Source: Jaapia argillacea MUCL 33604 (Eukaryota; Basidiomycota; Agaricomycetes; Jaapiales; Jaapiaceae). From it: a DNA stretch of 64,000 nt. Made by a program: the position numbers and the translations under genes. The notes under the pieces are model-generated. The model was given only the letters and a program-made list of their open reading frames with translations, did not search any database and had not been told where the DNA came from. Positions 11,776-23,891 of this stretch are shown here, one piece after another. Each line of letters opens with the position of its first letter. Position 1 is the stretch's first letter. The DNA lies in NCBI GenBank assembly GCA_000697665.1, contig KL197770.1:5712-69711 (forward strand), in the 5' to 3' direction.

Positions 11776-13060
11776 GCTTCATATTGGCTCGCCGTTGTTC
11801 GTTGGGTTTTGATGGGACGATATCCAGGTATATTTTGTACATTTATTCTCCGATACCAAGGCCTCAAAAGTATCACCGTCCCTTCTTTCCTTTTTTTCTT
11901 TCTTCCATCGTCTTTTTGTATATTAATTTATCATCACCCCATCATCATCATCGCCGCACGTTCCTTTCCCTCTCCAGCTCATTATACGATGTACAAGTAT
12001 ACCACATACCCTTACGCACGGCACCACCCACCATATTATTTACTGGGTATTCAATGGTTAGTCTCGTACCTATTGTTTTTGTAGCGATGTTTCTTGTTTG
12101 GTTAGCTTGAATGATAGCTCTCCTCATCATATATTCTTCGAATCTACGCGGAGGGGGGGGGGGAGGGGAGTGTCGGATGTGACGCATGTGATGAACAAGC
12201 ACCAGATGAGCTCCGGCCTCGCAAAACTACGTGAGCACCTACGGGGAAACGTTCGTTCAATTCTTTGAAGTAGTGAGGGGATACAATATGTTGTTCGGTC
12301 GAGAAGGATGTGCAGTTTCTGGTGGTAGGATCTTACAACGTCATTAATGCTTCGATTAATCGCCCGAACCTTAGGATCCCGCACGTGTCTACGTGTCGGA
12401 CAATGCATTAGCGTCGTTCTCTGGCTTTTCCCGATTTATTGTTCAAGCCTTGCCTCCAGGTGGTCAAGCCATTACTGTGCGGGTACCATCTACGCTGTGG
12501 TTGACTCCAAGCCTGACAATTGACACCTCTTCATTTTTCGGTATCAAGGTGTGGCTGGACAGTGTCCGTTCTTCAAACGATAACATCCTTCAATTCCTTG
12601 TCGACGCTTCAGTGCTGGAAAGCCAAGTGGGCCTGTGGTGAGCGACGAACCACATGTTCGTTCCCCCCACTTGATGTCCACCCATACTCAAATTTTCGAG
12701 TGTAAATCGGGTCGTGCCACCATCTGCCACTGGTCAGCGGGAGAGACATGGGACGAATTTGGGGAAGCTGTTCCCGGGGTGGCGCCTATCGATTAGATGG
12801 AATGCGCCACTGACTTTGGTTTCAATTTTCTATTGTCGAGTGGCAAAGCCGTTGTGATCTTCTGAAGAATAAGGGTAATTAGTAAGGTGGAAAGAAGGGG
12901 AGGGATACTTATACGATATACGAATAAGTCCGACGGTATGACGCCCTTCGTCTTCTGTGAGTCCGCTATTGTACTCTGCGCACAATTTTTTCCCCAAGTA
13001 GCAGCTGTCCTTCGTCCGAAAGTACGACGAGGGAGGGAGGAGATGGAGTGGCGGGGTAAG
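11776..13060. other. Intergenic stretch between two kinase genes
   Basis: No gene is supported. At 12160-12375 the minus strand carries another copy of the decayed repeat found at 6.7-8.4 kb; it shares 'gtaagatcct' and 'aggtgctcac' with the copy at 7295-7510. A run of 13 G lies near 12150. A plus-strand frame at 12393-12641 encodes 82 residues (MSDNALASFSGFSRF...) with no recognisable domain; it may be chance. Confidence 0.4.
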
Positions 13061-13063
13061 TAT

Positions 13064-13073
13064 ACTATAAAAT
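13064..13073 (+). promoter_or_regulatory. TATA box of the second kinase gene
   Basis: The sequence ACTATAAAAT lies about 320 bases upstream of the ATG at 13394. It is followed by a pyrimidine-rich stretch (13100-13250), typical of fungal core promoters and 5' leaders. It is a positional call only. Confidence 0.4.
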
Positions 13074-13393
13074 GTCGACAAGAGCTTAGCTTTAATCATT
13101 GAATTCAGTTGCTGTCTCAGTTTCTCCTCTGTCTCGCTCTCTCTGCTCTCGCCGGTCTCTCGTCTTCCTGATTCATCTCTAACTCTTTCTATTCCGTTTA
13201 GTTTCTCACTAGTTTCTTTACGAGCTCCTCAGGAGGAGCCCCTTCGCACTATCCGTTCTCACCACACGGATTAGGTTCTTACTACAGGTCGTGTTACATC
13301 CCCCCTGCAGACCTAGGTATAATTACCCGCGTGTCTATCGCCCGTTTCCCTCCATCGTCTACGAATCCCCATTGAAGGGTGAATATTGAAATA

Positions 13394-16277
13394 ATGGTAC
13401 GAGCGTTTCTCCATTTAATCTTCTGCCCCCAACTCAAACGATAAAGGTCGAATCGACCCTTGTAACGAAGTGGGAACGCCGGTGGGATGATTTTGCACAG
13501 TTACGGGAGGATATGAAGGAGAATAAACTGGATTGGTAGTAAGTGCGATGAGTGATCACCGATACGTGTAGACTTTCTGACAAACTGTTATCTCTTCAGC
13601 CTCGTCACGAACGAGACTCCGCACGGCCAAGTGGAGTTGATGGGTTTTGAGAAGCGTTTATTCCACGTCTGCGGGTGCGGTCGCATAGTATTTGATAATC
13701 CCATTCCTTTAATTGACTACCGCCTAGAGAAGGAGGAGGCATTGATCAAGCTCTGGGACTCGTCCCGCCCAAAGGGGTTCCTCACCTATTTATAACGCGA
13801 GAAGAAGACGACAACCCCCCAGATGTGCCAGAATACTGGTTTGTCCATAATAACGTGGCTGACCTCTTGAAGGAGTGTCAGGAACAGATGACTGTGAGGA
13901 TTTTCTTGCAAAGACTTCACTTATCGCTCATTCGTAGTATCAGAAGGGCCAACGGGCGGGATTATCTGGCAACACCCCATATATCAGGATGAGGGACATT
14001 GCGACGAAGTTGTACAACCGCGCAGGGGTGGAGATAGTTGCTCCCACGTTCAAGTGGATCAATTCTTCCCCTGAAATACCCCATAACATCTGTTTCTCCG
14101 TTCCAGAGCCGAGCCATGCCGAAGTCATTGGTAAGTCTGGCGGCGCGGTATTCGATTGACCCACTATTAACAGAAAGCAGGTCGTTCTGACAGAATTGAC
14201 AGACTGCAGCGCCGTCTCAAGGAACTATCTAGGGCCGGCGAATTTATCTCGTCCCTCACCACCATAGGTAAGCACCAGCGGACCCAATTTCATCGTAGCA
14301 TTCTTGATCAGAGTTCCTGCAGCGTACCTACTTTTCCTCGATGCAACGAAGCTCGAATGGCGAGCCCGTTTGTTCGTTGGACAGGATATACGCATCCTCT
14401 TCACGAATATCGACGCCGATTTTAAGCAAAGGAATCCGGCTATCACGCGACATTTCGATGAGCTGCGGCTTAAATTGGCCCCATATGACGCCGCCGTCAG
14501 CTATCTTGAGCATCTTTCCGTCAAGCCCTACTCTGTACGGTTATTTGCTTCCTGTTCCATGCCATCTCACCATTGCTGTTACAGGTTCATATCTCCCCCG
14601 CAGACAGCATCGAAGCATTGACGGCCCATGAGAACGCAGCCCTCCGTGCTACTTTGGTTGCAGATGACCTGAAATACTGTGACGAGAATTTGACCAAGTC
14701 CCTTCAATATTGGCCACGCGTTTCTTACATTCGCGAGAAAGAACCATCCGAGCCACACGAAAAGTTACTCGGAAGATTCGTCCCAGAATCACCCGAGCAA
14801 TGGGCTCGTAGAGTCGAATTCCCATACGATCCCGACAAGAGGAACAGCATACGTCTTCTCTCGTGGTTGGATGCAATAGTCAAATCTTCAATTCCTTACA
14901 TCCAATTTGGAGGCTTAGATGACTGTCAGATGTTTGAGTGGGTCAATGCGCTACAGGCGGTCAGTATCGATGTCGTCTCCTGTCATTCACTTTTGACCAT
15001 CGACGACAGGCACTCGATGACGAGATCATGAGGGAGTACACCCCTCGACATAGGGAAGGATGTGCCCGTCATTGCGGTCAGTTCGATTCTGATGGTCAGG
15101 GAAACTACCTATATGGCCTTCGAAAACGAACCTTTCGACTGTTGCATCATTTCTGCGGGCACTTGCGACGACCTCCACTCTCGCTTTTCATCACATCCCC
15201 AGTTTCTCGCGACCTGGAATGTGCTCAGATCGGTGCTGGAGGGTATAGTTCCATTTACACTGGGAAAATTGACGACCGGTTGGTTGCTTTGAAGCCTTTG
15301 ACATCTTCGCAGAACATGAACGCAGAGGATGTCAAAACGGTAAGCAAAACGCACCCCTCTGTGCTAGAGCCTGCAGTCTCATGCACAGCCAAGATGTTGT
15401 GCCTCGAGGTCATAGCTTGGAAAGAACTGAAACATCCTTCAATCCTGGAGTTTATTGGGATATACCACGAACAACGAGCTGAATACCAGCCAGGCTTCTA
15501 TCTCGTATCACCCCTCATGGAGCACAAATCGACGAAGTCATTTGTTGCGAACCAAGACGTGTCGGTGTCCGAGATTAATCGTTTGGTTAGTCAAACCGCC
15601 CCTGATCCTCCGGTCTCACTCAACGTCTTCACGACCAGCTGAGAGAAACACTGGCGGGCCTCGCCTTCATCCATGAATGGGGATTCATCCATGGAGATGT
15701 CCGCGCGGTACGCGAGCCTATCCTTTCCAGCAAGATGTTCAAAATATTCTGACCATCGACACTACAGGTGGACATTCTCGTCGATGAAAAGAAGCACGCA
15801 CGACTGGCCGACTTCGGACTGAGAACCATTATTACGAGGGCAGACGCTGTCGCCCAGAATTTTACAGCTGGAGAAGAGAAAGCCACCAACGCGAGGTGGT
15901 TGGCCCCGGAGCTTTTGCATGTGACGTCTTATTCTGCAGCAGGAGACGTGTATGCGTTCGGCTGTGTTGTTCTGGAGGTCTGTTGTTGTGCAAATTATCG
16001 AAAACATGCAGACGATTCATTTCTCCCTCATCAGCTCTACACCGGAGAGGACCCCTTCCCCAACACTGCCGATACACTGATCCACGGTCAAGTTAGCGGA
16101 TATGTCAAACCCTGGAGTCAGCCACCCAAATCCGCTAAACCGCCAAGTATTCGTCGAACCATGGGCGGCGATCTTTGGAACCTCGTACAGAAGTGTTGGA
16201 GCAGAGACCCGAAAGGGAGGCCTACGGCGTCGGATGCGTTGGATGAGATGTACAAGATTACGGGGGGACGTGGTTAA
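13394..16277 (+). CDS. Large protein with C-terminal TKL-like (pseudo)kinase domain
   Basis: This multi-exon gene encodes about 760 residues. Exon 1 is only the ATG (13394-13396), followed by 13447-13538, 13600-13674 and 13728-13893; frames join cleanly if the intron at 13675 (gtgcgg...cctag) is spliced. The first 500 residues (PPKGVPHLFITREED..., a charged middle) match no family I know. The C-terminal domain has a glycine loop (IGAGGYSSIYTG), the ATP lysine in VALKPL, catalytic loop HGDVRAVDILVD, ADFGL and a RWLAPELL motif, as in basidiomycete tyrosine-kinase-like proteins. The catalytic-loop residue normally Asn is Asp (VDILV), so activity is doubtful. It ends at 16275-16277, about 100 bases from the HIS1 pseudogene. 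Confidence 0.75.
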
Positions 16278-16373
16278 AATATCTCGGCTAGACGTTATTC
16301 ACCTTGTTTACCTGCCGGATGCGCATGTGAAAGCTGGCATCCACAAATATATTCTCAGCTCCAGCTCCCATAA

Positions 16374-16935
16374 TATTTGTTTGCGGCGATTACCCTGCAA
16401 TGCGACTAGTGATGAGCTGGATGAGGGGTGACAAGGCGGGGTACTTGGGTGTATTTGACTCGATGAGAACCGCTTCGGATTGAAGAATTGTGGCAATATG
16501 GCCATACTAGTAGGGCGTGCAGACCTGCTGCTCGCATCATGTCGCCGGATTCTGATTGACTGCAGCTGTTCATCAGTGGTAGTCAGATGAAATGCGAGAA
16601 AAATCTTACCGACGAGATCCACTGTCCACCGTAAAAGTGGGTATGCAGCAAGATCAAACCGCCATATCACCTACCCATCCCATCTGCAAGACTAAGAGCG
16701 TAGGCGGCCTCTACATTCCCGCTCACATACTCGATTTTTGCTCTGCTATCACCGGAGAGCTGGACGCAATCATCTATCCCGCTGAAATCCTCTCCGGCGA
16801 GCACCTCAAAGCTGGTAACTCGCTTCCCAGCAAGCCCGTCAACCGATTGTACAGAAGCAGATTCGGCAACCTGGACTTGCAAAGCGCATTTTCCGAAACC
16901 AACTGAGGAACTTCCTTGAAATGATCTACGTTTTT
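16374..16935 (-). pseudogene. HIS1 pseudogene (ATP phosphoribosyltransferase fragment)
   Basis: The minus strand matches the middle of the HIS1 gene at 60978-62315, from about the equivalent of 61550 to 62095. Recognisable parts are FGKCALQVQV, SVDGLAGKR, TSFEVLAGE, KIEYVSGNVEAA and IAGV. The introns, and even the 12-base microexon (TGGATCTCGTCG), are kept, so this is a DNA-level segmental copy and not a retrocopy. It lacks the first exons and the C-terminal regulatory part. Within the part present, one base is lost in the VTSFE block and the reading frame is disturbed again near the start of the last exon. It lies 45 kb from the functional gene and in the opposite orientation. Confidence 0.85.
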
Positions 16936-17081
16936 GGAATACCCTGCTTGACTTTTTGCTTCAGCCGCTGAGACTCACTTTACCTTCAACCCGCTGGAAG
17001 AAGACGCAGGGACCAATACCGTGACAGAGTCTAAACGTTTCCTCTATCCTCTTGCACAGTCGATGTGCGATGGCTGAGCCT

Positions 17082-18391
17082 TCACGCTTGAACCATTGGG
17101 GATATATACATGCATGGATCTTTCGGTGGTACGTCAATCGTAACATGGGTACCAAGAAGAGGCATATAACAATTGTCTAGCAAGAAATTGGGGTAGGACG
17201 TTAAGGGGTCAAATCCTCCCATCCGATCCTCACCATCCCCCCCTTCATCCCAACATCCCAAACGTCCTTGGGCTCTAGCCAACCAAAACACCTTAGCTTC
17301 CTTTCTCTGTCCCTGAACATCTTCATACCAAGGCTCTGACTTCAACAGCACCACTTCTTCGTACGCACACTGCATCCTAAACGCCCAACGTGACCCATCA
17401 TCCACCTCCCGAACAAACGAATTAAATTCCTCATCAGAGTGGAACTTGACCCGAGGAGGGGTCCACCGGTATTGGACAATGACACGTTCGATAGTTGGAT
17501 TTCGAGACGATGGTTCATGGGGGATGCCGTTACGATGCTCATGAGGTACTCCAAGTATATGTTCCAGAAAGCTTGGAATGTCGACATCGTATCGTCTGTC
17601 CAATCCAGTAAGACGGATATGAGTTAGTCCTGGAGCTAATAATCGAATTTGCGAGGCAGTTTGACAGTCATATCGACTGGTAGAGGGACCGGCGAAATGT
17701 AGCCTCTTTAATGTTGGTAGATTAGGAATGTTGGCCCCTGGGATCCAAGTATTGTGGAGATCGAAGATACCGTAGATCGTCAATTCGGTGAGGAGGGGGA
17801 ACGGGGGGAGAGGGACGGGGAGGGGGAGTGTAAAGCCATTGGCTGTTGAGGGCATTGCGATAGTAAGGGTCTCCAATGTGTTGGTTACGAGCTCTAGAAG
17901 TCGAACGACGGCTCGGAAGGTCTCGATTTCCGGTGGTTTACTGTTACTTTCTGGGTAGATGTTCATCTCAGAAAATGTCGAAAGTGGGTTCTCGTACCTC
18001 TACCACTCACAAACCTCCGAGTTAGAGCGAAACTCTTGGATCGAGTCAAGCCATCCATAAATCCCCCGCTAGGAGTACTAGGCTTGTGATGGACGACAAA
18101 GAGGTGGTTAACGCGTCGACGATCAACCGGGATCGTCTCCAACACATTGCACAACGCTAACATCTTATCGACACTTTCAACAGCAATCGATTGATGCCGA
18201 TGAAGCTTCGAGGTTTGGTAGATGTACCGAGATACTAAAGAAAGAGAGATAGCAGTGGTACCATCGTCGGTACAGGCAAAGCTGAAGATATGTTCGCATA
18301 TCTCGAGCGGACACCTATCCAGAACAGACTGGGAGATGGGGGTGTCAGGTTGCTTGATGTGGTTTGTTTTAACAGGCCGGAATTGGAGCAT
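17082..18391 (-). CDS. F-box-like protein
   Basis: There are two exons (18011-18391 and 17082-17966; intron gtgagt...ctgag of 44 bases) encoding 421 residues. Residues 20-65 (LDRCPLEICEHIFSFACTDD, then SLVSRYIYQ) fit an F-box-like motif: a hydrophobic helix with PLEI and a second helix with SLVSR. The remainder carries Leu-rich segments (LTELTIYGIFDLH, LPTLKRLHFAG, LTHIRLTGLD) like the irregular leucine-rich repeats of basidiomycete F-box proteins. Such proteins usually serve as substrate adaptors of SCF ubiquitin ligases, but no partner can be deduced. The frame stays open over both exons. Confidence 0.7.
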
Positions 18392-18674
18392 GTTCGGGCT
18401 GCCAGAGAGGGGTTTCGTATGTAGACCAGTGTCGCCACTGCGGGTATGGTGTCGCGGACTGGCAAAAGGGGATTCCGAAGAACCTTGAGTTGCTACTGCT
18501 CAATGTGAGGGGTTTGTCAGTGTGAGCGCTTGTATCATGATTCATCGCACCAAGTCCGAACGGCGAAGGGTCTGTTTCCACGTGTTGGTGGAACTTATAT
18601 TACTCCTCTACTCGCAATGGTGAACAAGACTAGTCGAGGCCCGACGTCGTGCAAGGAAGATAAATACCCATCGA

Positions 18675-20137
18675 CTAACTAACGGCGACACCTTCACTGG
18701 CCAGTGTGTCCATCGAGACATCACCACCTTCAAAATCATCATCTACATCAACTCTTGATCGAGCTTCCTTCCTTGCAGCAGCCCTCGCTTTAAGCTCCTC
18801 AATCTCAGCTGTTAGTTTTGACTTGGGTTACGCCGTGCGCTCAGCTGCAATCGTACGAGGAGTTTAGGTGAGATGGGACTTACAGCTTTGTCTGAGAGTT
18901 GGGATTTGTCGAATAGTTTGGAGTAGGAGTGGGGTTTTGGAGGGGGGTTTTTGTCGCCTGTGAAGGGTGGGGTTAATGAGTAGGTATGGGTGGGAAAGTT
19001 GTGTTCGTACCGAAGGCGGCGTACATGAAGACTTCGTTCATCCATTCGTGGTTACGTTTGTATCGAGTGAGTGCGAGGGTTCGCGTTGATAACTGATCGG
19101 CTTCGTCTGAAACAGGTTGAAACTATGAGCGTACTTCGAAACCCAGGGTCTTGGGACTAACCTCCAGAATCTTCCTCTTCCATCCTATTCTGCGCTTGCT
19201 GTTGTCGCTACCAAACATCATGTCAATGCAACATCAGGTGGCACCAACTGGAGAAGCTTACGTTGCCCATACTCCCACTTCGCTCTCGCTGAGCCCTCCT
19301 ATCCAAAGCTTCCATATTGGCATTCTGCTGAGCCAACATAGCTTGCGGGTTAGCTCCCGGAATCCCGATACCAGATGGTCCAGCACCACCATAACCCCCC
19401 ATCGATCCTCCTGGTTTTTGTGGTGTGACTTGGGGTTGCGAAGCGTTGGCAAAGACTTGTTGGCCTGTTTTTTCACCTAGGACGTAGACTGGAGGTTCGT
19501 TGATAGGTCTGAGAGGGTAAGCGCGGACTGGTTGGTTTAGAAGTGAAGGCACGATTGCTAATTGAGGAGTATACGTCATTACTTTGGTCTGAAATTGGAG
19601 AGGAGGGGTACGGACGCATTGGTTGGCCACGGGAGTAATGCACGAGAATAAGTTGCGGGTGTCCGCCTCGAGAGAGACGGAAACGCTTGCGGAGGCGATA
19701 AGCTGCGGTGTCTTGGGAGTTTGGGATGAAGCCGTGTTTGTTCTCGATTACTTCCAGTTCCTAGTAGAGGTGAGAAATGACTAAAAAGATGACGGAGAGC
19801 TGGTGCACTCACTCGACCTGGTCCTGCTGGGATTGTATAACGAACATCCTGGTCCAAGTACCTCACTCCATCGTTTGGGAACGTGTACTGGGGAGGAATG
19901 AAGAGGAGGTATCCCTGCCCGTCTATCCATCCTTTCAGACTCCATCCCTGGAGATAGAACAGGAGTTGTGCGCTCACCTACCGGCTTGTCAATGTATCCC
20001 CATACGAATGGAACTTGCGCTGCCATTTGGAGTGCTCGGAGTAGCATTTGAACAGCATTTTCGTACGAGATACTTGGATGGATGCCTATGTTCTCAGGGT
20101 ATTTGAGGCAGACACCCTCGGCTTGAGCTTGTTGCAT
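18675..20137 (-). CDS. SSR4: SWI/SNF and RSC complex subunit Ssr4-like
   Basis: Eight exons (19978-20137, 19813-19922, 19644-19760, 19262-19588, 19162-19198, 19011-19106, 18884-18957, 18675-18803) total 1050 bases and encode 349 residues with frames that join exactly. The N-terminal domain (CLKYPENI, VPFVWGYIDKP, YTFPNDGVRYL, GRELEVIENKHGF, RKRFRLSRGG) follows the pattern of the fungal Ssr4/DUF1750 family. A Gly/Pro/Gln-rich linker follows, then MLAQQNANMEALDRR and LTRYKRNHEWMNEVF, the second conserved Ssr4 block, and an acidic tail. Ssr4 is a small subunit of nucleosome-remodelling complexes in fission yeast. The start is the ATG shared with the duplicated fragments; an open frame continues upstream to 20413 but runs into the shared promoter. 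It is divergent from AAA copy 2, 455 bases away. Confidence 0.85.
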
Positions 20138-20592
20138 TGTAGAAGACAAGTAAAAGCAGGAAGAATTCAAGCCACAGCAAGTTCGAGCAGCAAGTGCGGA
20201 CAAAGGTCCAAATGTCCACGTGGAATCAGCAGAACGTCGGGATCCAAATATGGCAATGGGCGGGATTCTTAATTCTTGGGCGCTCGGCGACATAGGCATA
20301 CCGTGTCTCCGCAATGCTATGCTACTTATCAAGGCCTCATGCTCTTTATTTCCCTCTTTCGTGACTTGAAATGATTGTAAAGTATCTTGCCTAATTGCCG
20401 TTGACTCGAACAACCTGCCTCACCCCTTCAAGGCTTGTAACTCATTCTCTACGGTACCGTTCCCACTCCGGGCACAGGTCAGCCAAACGAGCATTTAAGA
20501 CCGCAAGATGGGGGTGATTTGGCCATATTACTACAATCGCATCCCTTCACCAAACCATCACTACTGCTCGAGATAATCTACCTACTCACCAA
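20138..20592. promoter_or_regulatory. Bidirectional promoter, SSR4 / AAA copy 2
   Basis: This 455-base spacer lies between two divergent start codons. Towards the AAA gene it holds TGACTCGAA (20402-20410), an A/T-rich GCATTTAAGA element (20491-20500) and GGGGGTGATTTGGCC (20510-20524). These recur in the same order upstream of the other AAA copies, which makes them the best candidates for shared control elements. Confidence 0.55.
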
Positions 20593-23500
20593 ATGTCGCC
20601 CTTCTACTCGACATCGCGAAACCCCGACCCCACGAATCCTGACTACTCACCACCGGATTCACCTTATTCCCCCACTTCGCCTTCGCTACTGTGGACTTCG
20701 TCGATCGGATTCAGCCCCAAGTCGCCTGCATATACCCCAACATCCCCCAGTAAGTACTTTGGCCATAACGTTCGATTTCCGTTGCTACTCCTGCCGCACT
20801 TCCTGCTAGCTTATGAGGGTCCTAACGATATTCCGACGCTCGATTTATCCACTCCGGCTGATCCACAAGAGGCCAAAGCCGACGTTCCCATCGAAGAAAA
20901 TAATGGCAGACATTACCTGATCAAAGAGGTTATCAGGTGATTACGCTCCCATTGCACTCATGGAACCCCTTTGACAGTACTTTGTAGGAACGAAGGCTAT
21001 GATTGGGTTCCCTATGACTCCTCCCTCCACATCAAACCCCCACCGATCGAAGATGTACACAATTATTTCACCGTCAATATCAGGCACTACAAATGCGGAG
21101 GTATGGATTTTTGTCACGTCCCCGTCCCGCTTCCCTCACCTCTCTTAGACGAGGCACCCATCATCCTCGCTGACTTCAGCAAGATCTTGATCCATGTCAT
21201 GAGGCGAGGATATCCCTCACTTTCTCTGTTATCGCTTGAAGTATCCTGACCTTCCGTTATAGGTCTCTTGTTGGCAACCAATTTTTCCGCAGCTCACCAG
21301 AAGTTAAGCTTAAGAGCCTCTTTCCTGATCTGTGGTCCTTCCAAAAAGGACTTGCATCCGCTCAATCTGCGGTTTCCTCGTCTGAGATGAGCATGGATGA
21401 GAAGCGAGAAATCGCCCACTCTCTCGGTGCGACCGAAGCGAAATCTCGTACGTTGATACATCTCTCTCGGATTCGGTCTTACTCATGAGTATCGTACTCA
21501 GTGCACTACACCGAGGAGCAAGTTTCTACTTATTTGAGAAATGTCATCATCCATTTGGAAGTGCTGTTGGGGTATCTTGACGAACAGTTCCATTCAATGT
21601 GAGCTCGCAATCCCCACATCATCGATCATTGGATTTACGTTCCCCCCTCCAGTGCCGAACGACTCAAGCTTCTGAATTCATATGGTCAGATCGAGTACGA
21701 CCAACTCACATACTACTTCCAGCCTCAAGAAAAATACTCCACCGTCGACTGTGACGGTCCCGTGAGTCATCCCTTATTTCACCCATGCATATCTTGAACC
21801 CCGGTGCCTAGATCGCTTTCGTCTTGGATTCGAGGGAATACGACACGTAAGCATGCATCCGCCTCTATTCATGCAACTCGCTAATCATTTGGGTTCGTAG
21901 CTGTAGTAAGTGTTTCGTCATAGAAGGCAAGGCCTACGTTTGGGATGGTGATGAATATACAAAATATTCAATCACTCGACGAATCGACGCTTTTCCTGTC
22001 AGTTCTATCATATACCATGATTCTCTGCGATCACTAACTTCGCTATATTTATAGGGATCTCTTGGGCTGGAATATCTATCGTGCAAGGTGCTCACGCCAG
22101 AATTGGAGGCAAGGTTTACTGGTCAGTAGGCCCTGAGATACACTTTGCAGAATCCCGTCACCCTGATTCCATGTCCTAATAGAAAGAGGACGATTATATA
22201 CCACATTATCTGGCGTGCACTATAAGCAATGTAAGTTTCGCATCCAGCGCCGTGAGGACCATCTGACATATTTCCACAGATAACAAGGTTAGATTCAATG
22301 CTAATTGACCATGGCTCTTCATCATTAGATCACAGGATAGAGTCATCGTCGATCGTCGCGCATGGAAGTCCAAACAGGGTTATGACCTCGAACCGTGAGT
22401 TCGCTGCCCAACGAGGAAATGTGTGTCTTGGTTGATCCTATTCGCTCTAGTGACAAGGTGATCCCAACGATTGACGACAAGCTTCTATGCCTTCTACCGC
22501 CAGAAGTGTACGGGTTCAATCTGACCCGCAAGGCAAGTTCTTTATTTACAGGAGTGTGACATTTTGGTCAATGTTTCGTCTAGACCTGGACAAAATTTGC
22601 AGTGGAAAACCTTGAACCCGTTGGTTTCGACGAGAATGCTTGGGACCATCTCGTTTTGGATGCTGACATCAAGGTATTTCCAGAACGTCTCCCTGTCCTC
22701 ACACTATCTGAAGTTGCTTCTTTGAAGACCTTGATCAAAGGACTTGTTGAAGTGACTCGCAATGCGAATTCATCGACGAAGATTATCACGGATGTCATCT
22801 CTGGCAAAGGAGGAGGCTTGGTATGTGCGCATGTCTAACCCTTTGTCTGTTGGCTTACCATTGTTCGGAACCGGGTAGATATCGGTCTTACACGGTCCTC
22901 CTGGCACTGGCAAGACTCTGACGGCTGAAGCAGTCGCCGAACACTTGAAACGCCCTTTGTATATGGTTGGATCCTCTGAGCTCTCCACAAACCCTTCATA
23001 CCTTGAGCGCAACGTGAAGAGTATTTTAAACGTGGGGATATGCTCTTCCTTTCTACTCTTCTCATTAACTCACTCGTTGTCACTAGTTAGCGACGGCGTG
23101 GGATGCAGTCCTTCTTATCGATGAAGCCGATGTGAGCTCACCACTCCAAACATCCGCATCGACAATATCTTACTCTCCACTAGGTTTTCTTGGAAAGAAG
23201 GAGTCTTCACGAGGCAAGTCCTTCACGCGGGTTGAATCTCCATTCTGCTCACTCTATCATAGCTCGAGCGCAACGCCTTGGTATCTGTGGCTCTCCGAGT
23301 TCTGGAATACCATCGCGGTGTTCTCTTTTTGACGACGAATAGGATCGGTAGCTTCGATGAAGCTTTCATGTCACGTTTCTCCATTGGTACGTCTCTGCAT
23401 CCGCGTCGCTTGAATAAGACTTTATTGACGTCGACGCTGGCTCAGGCATCAAATACCCGGAGCTCGACCACACGGCTCGTCGGATCATTTGGCGCAAGTT

Positions 23501-23891
23501 CTTCGAATTGGCGGGTATACGTGTTGAAGCGCCGAGCGATAGACATGCCATTGTCAATATCGATGGAGGGAAGGCTTCGTCAGAACTGCAAACAATCTCG
23601 GCCGAGGATCTCGAGTTCCTGTCCGCCAAGACTTTCAACGGTTAGACATATTCGACGGAATTCGAAGGGTTTTTTTTTAAGCAAAGTAACTTTACAGGGC
23701 GAACTATCAAGAACCTGGTCCGAACTTCCCAAGCCTTGGCGCTTTCGCAGTGAGTCTCCATCAGATTGAGCATCGCATTCATGGGCTGAAAATTTTTGCG
23801 TAGGAACCAACCGATGTCGATTGAACACGTCAAGATCGTTGTGCGTGCTTCTGAGAAGTTCCTCGATGAGTTTGGGAGCCCTTCGAAGTAG
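20593..23891 (+). CDS. AAA ATPase array copy 2, with CTD-like N-terminus
   Basis: This full-length member is head-to-head with the intact SSR4 and so is probably in the ancestral arrangement. Residues 1-53 (MSPFYSTSRNPDPTNPDYSP...) include YSPTSPS, FSPKSPA and YTPTSPS heptads (20665-20751). After a hinge come the LIKEVIR block, a DUF7025-like domain (SYGQIEYDQLTYYFQPQEKY; CKVLTPELEA) and an AAA core with GPPGTGKT, VLLIDEAD, LFLTTNR and FDEAFMSRF, then the lid and EKFLDEFG. One donor, after the IHVMR block, has changed from gtgagc to gcgagg. The GC donor after SLHE (gcaagt) is as in the other copies. The TAG is at 23889-23891. No in-frame lesion was seen. Confidence 0.82.

Noticed and set aside
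13728-13800. Apparent frameshift and stop (TAA near 13793) in the second kinase gene
   Set aside because: Splicing an intron at 13675-13727 (gtgcgg...cctag) restores an open frame with exon lengths that add up correctly to the next junction, so the gene reads as intact.
20138-20413. Upstream in-frame extension of SSR4 to an ATG at 20411-20413
   Set aside because: It would translate the shared promoter, and the added residues are not kept in the duplicated fragments, whereas the ATG at 20137 opens the conserved block.
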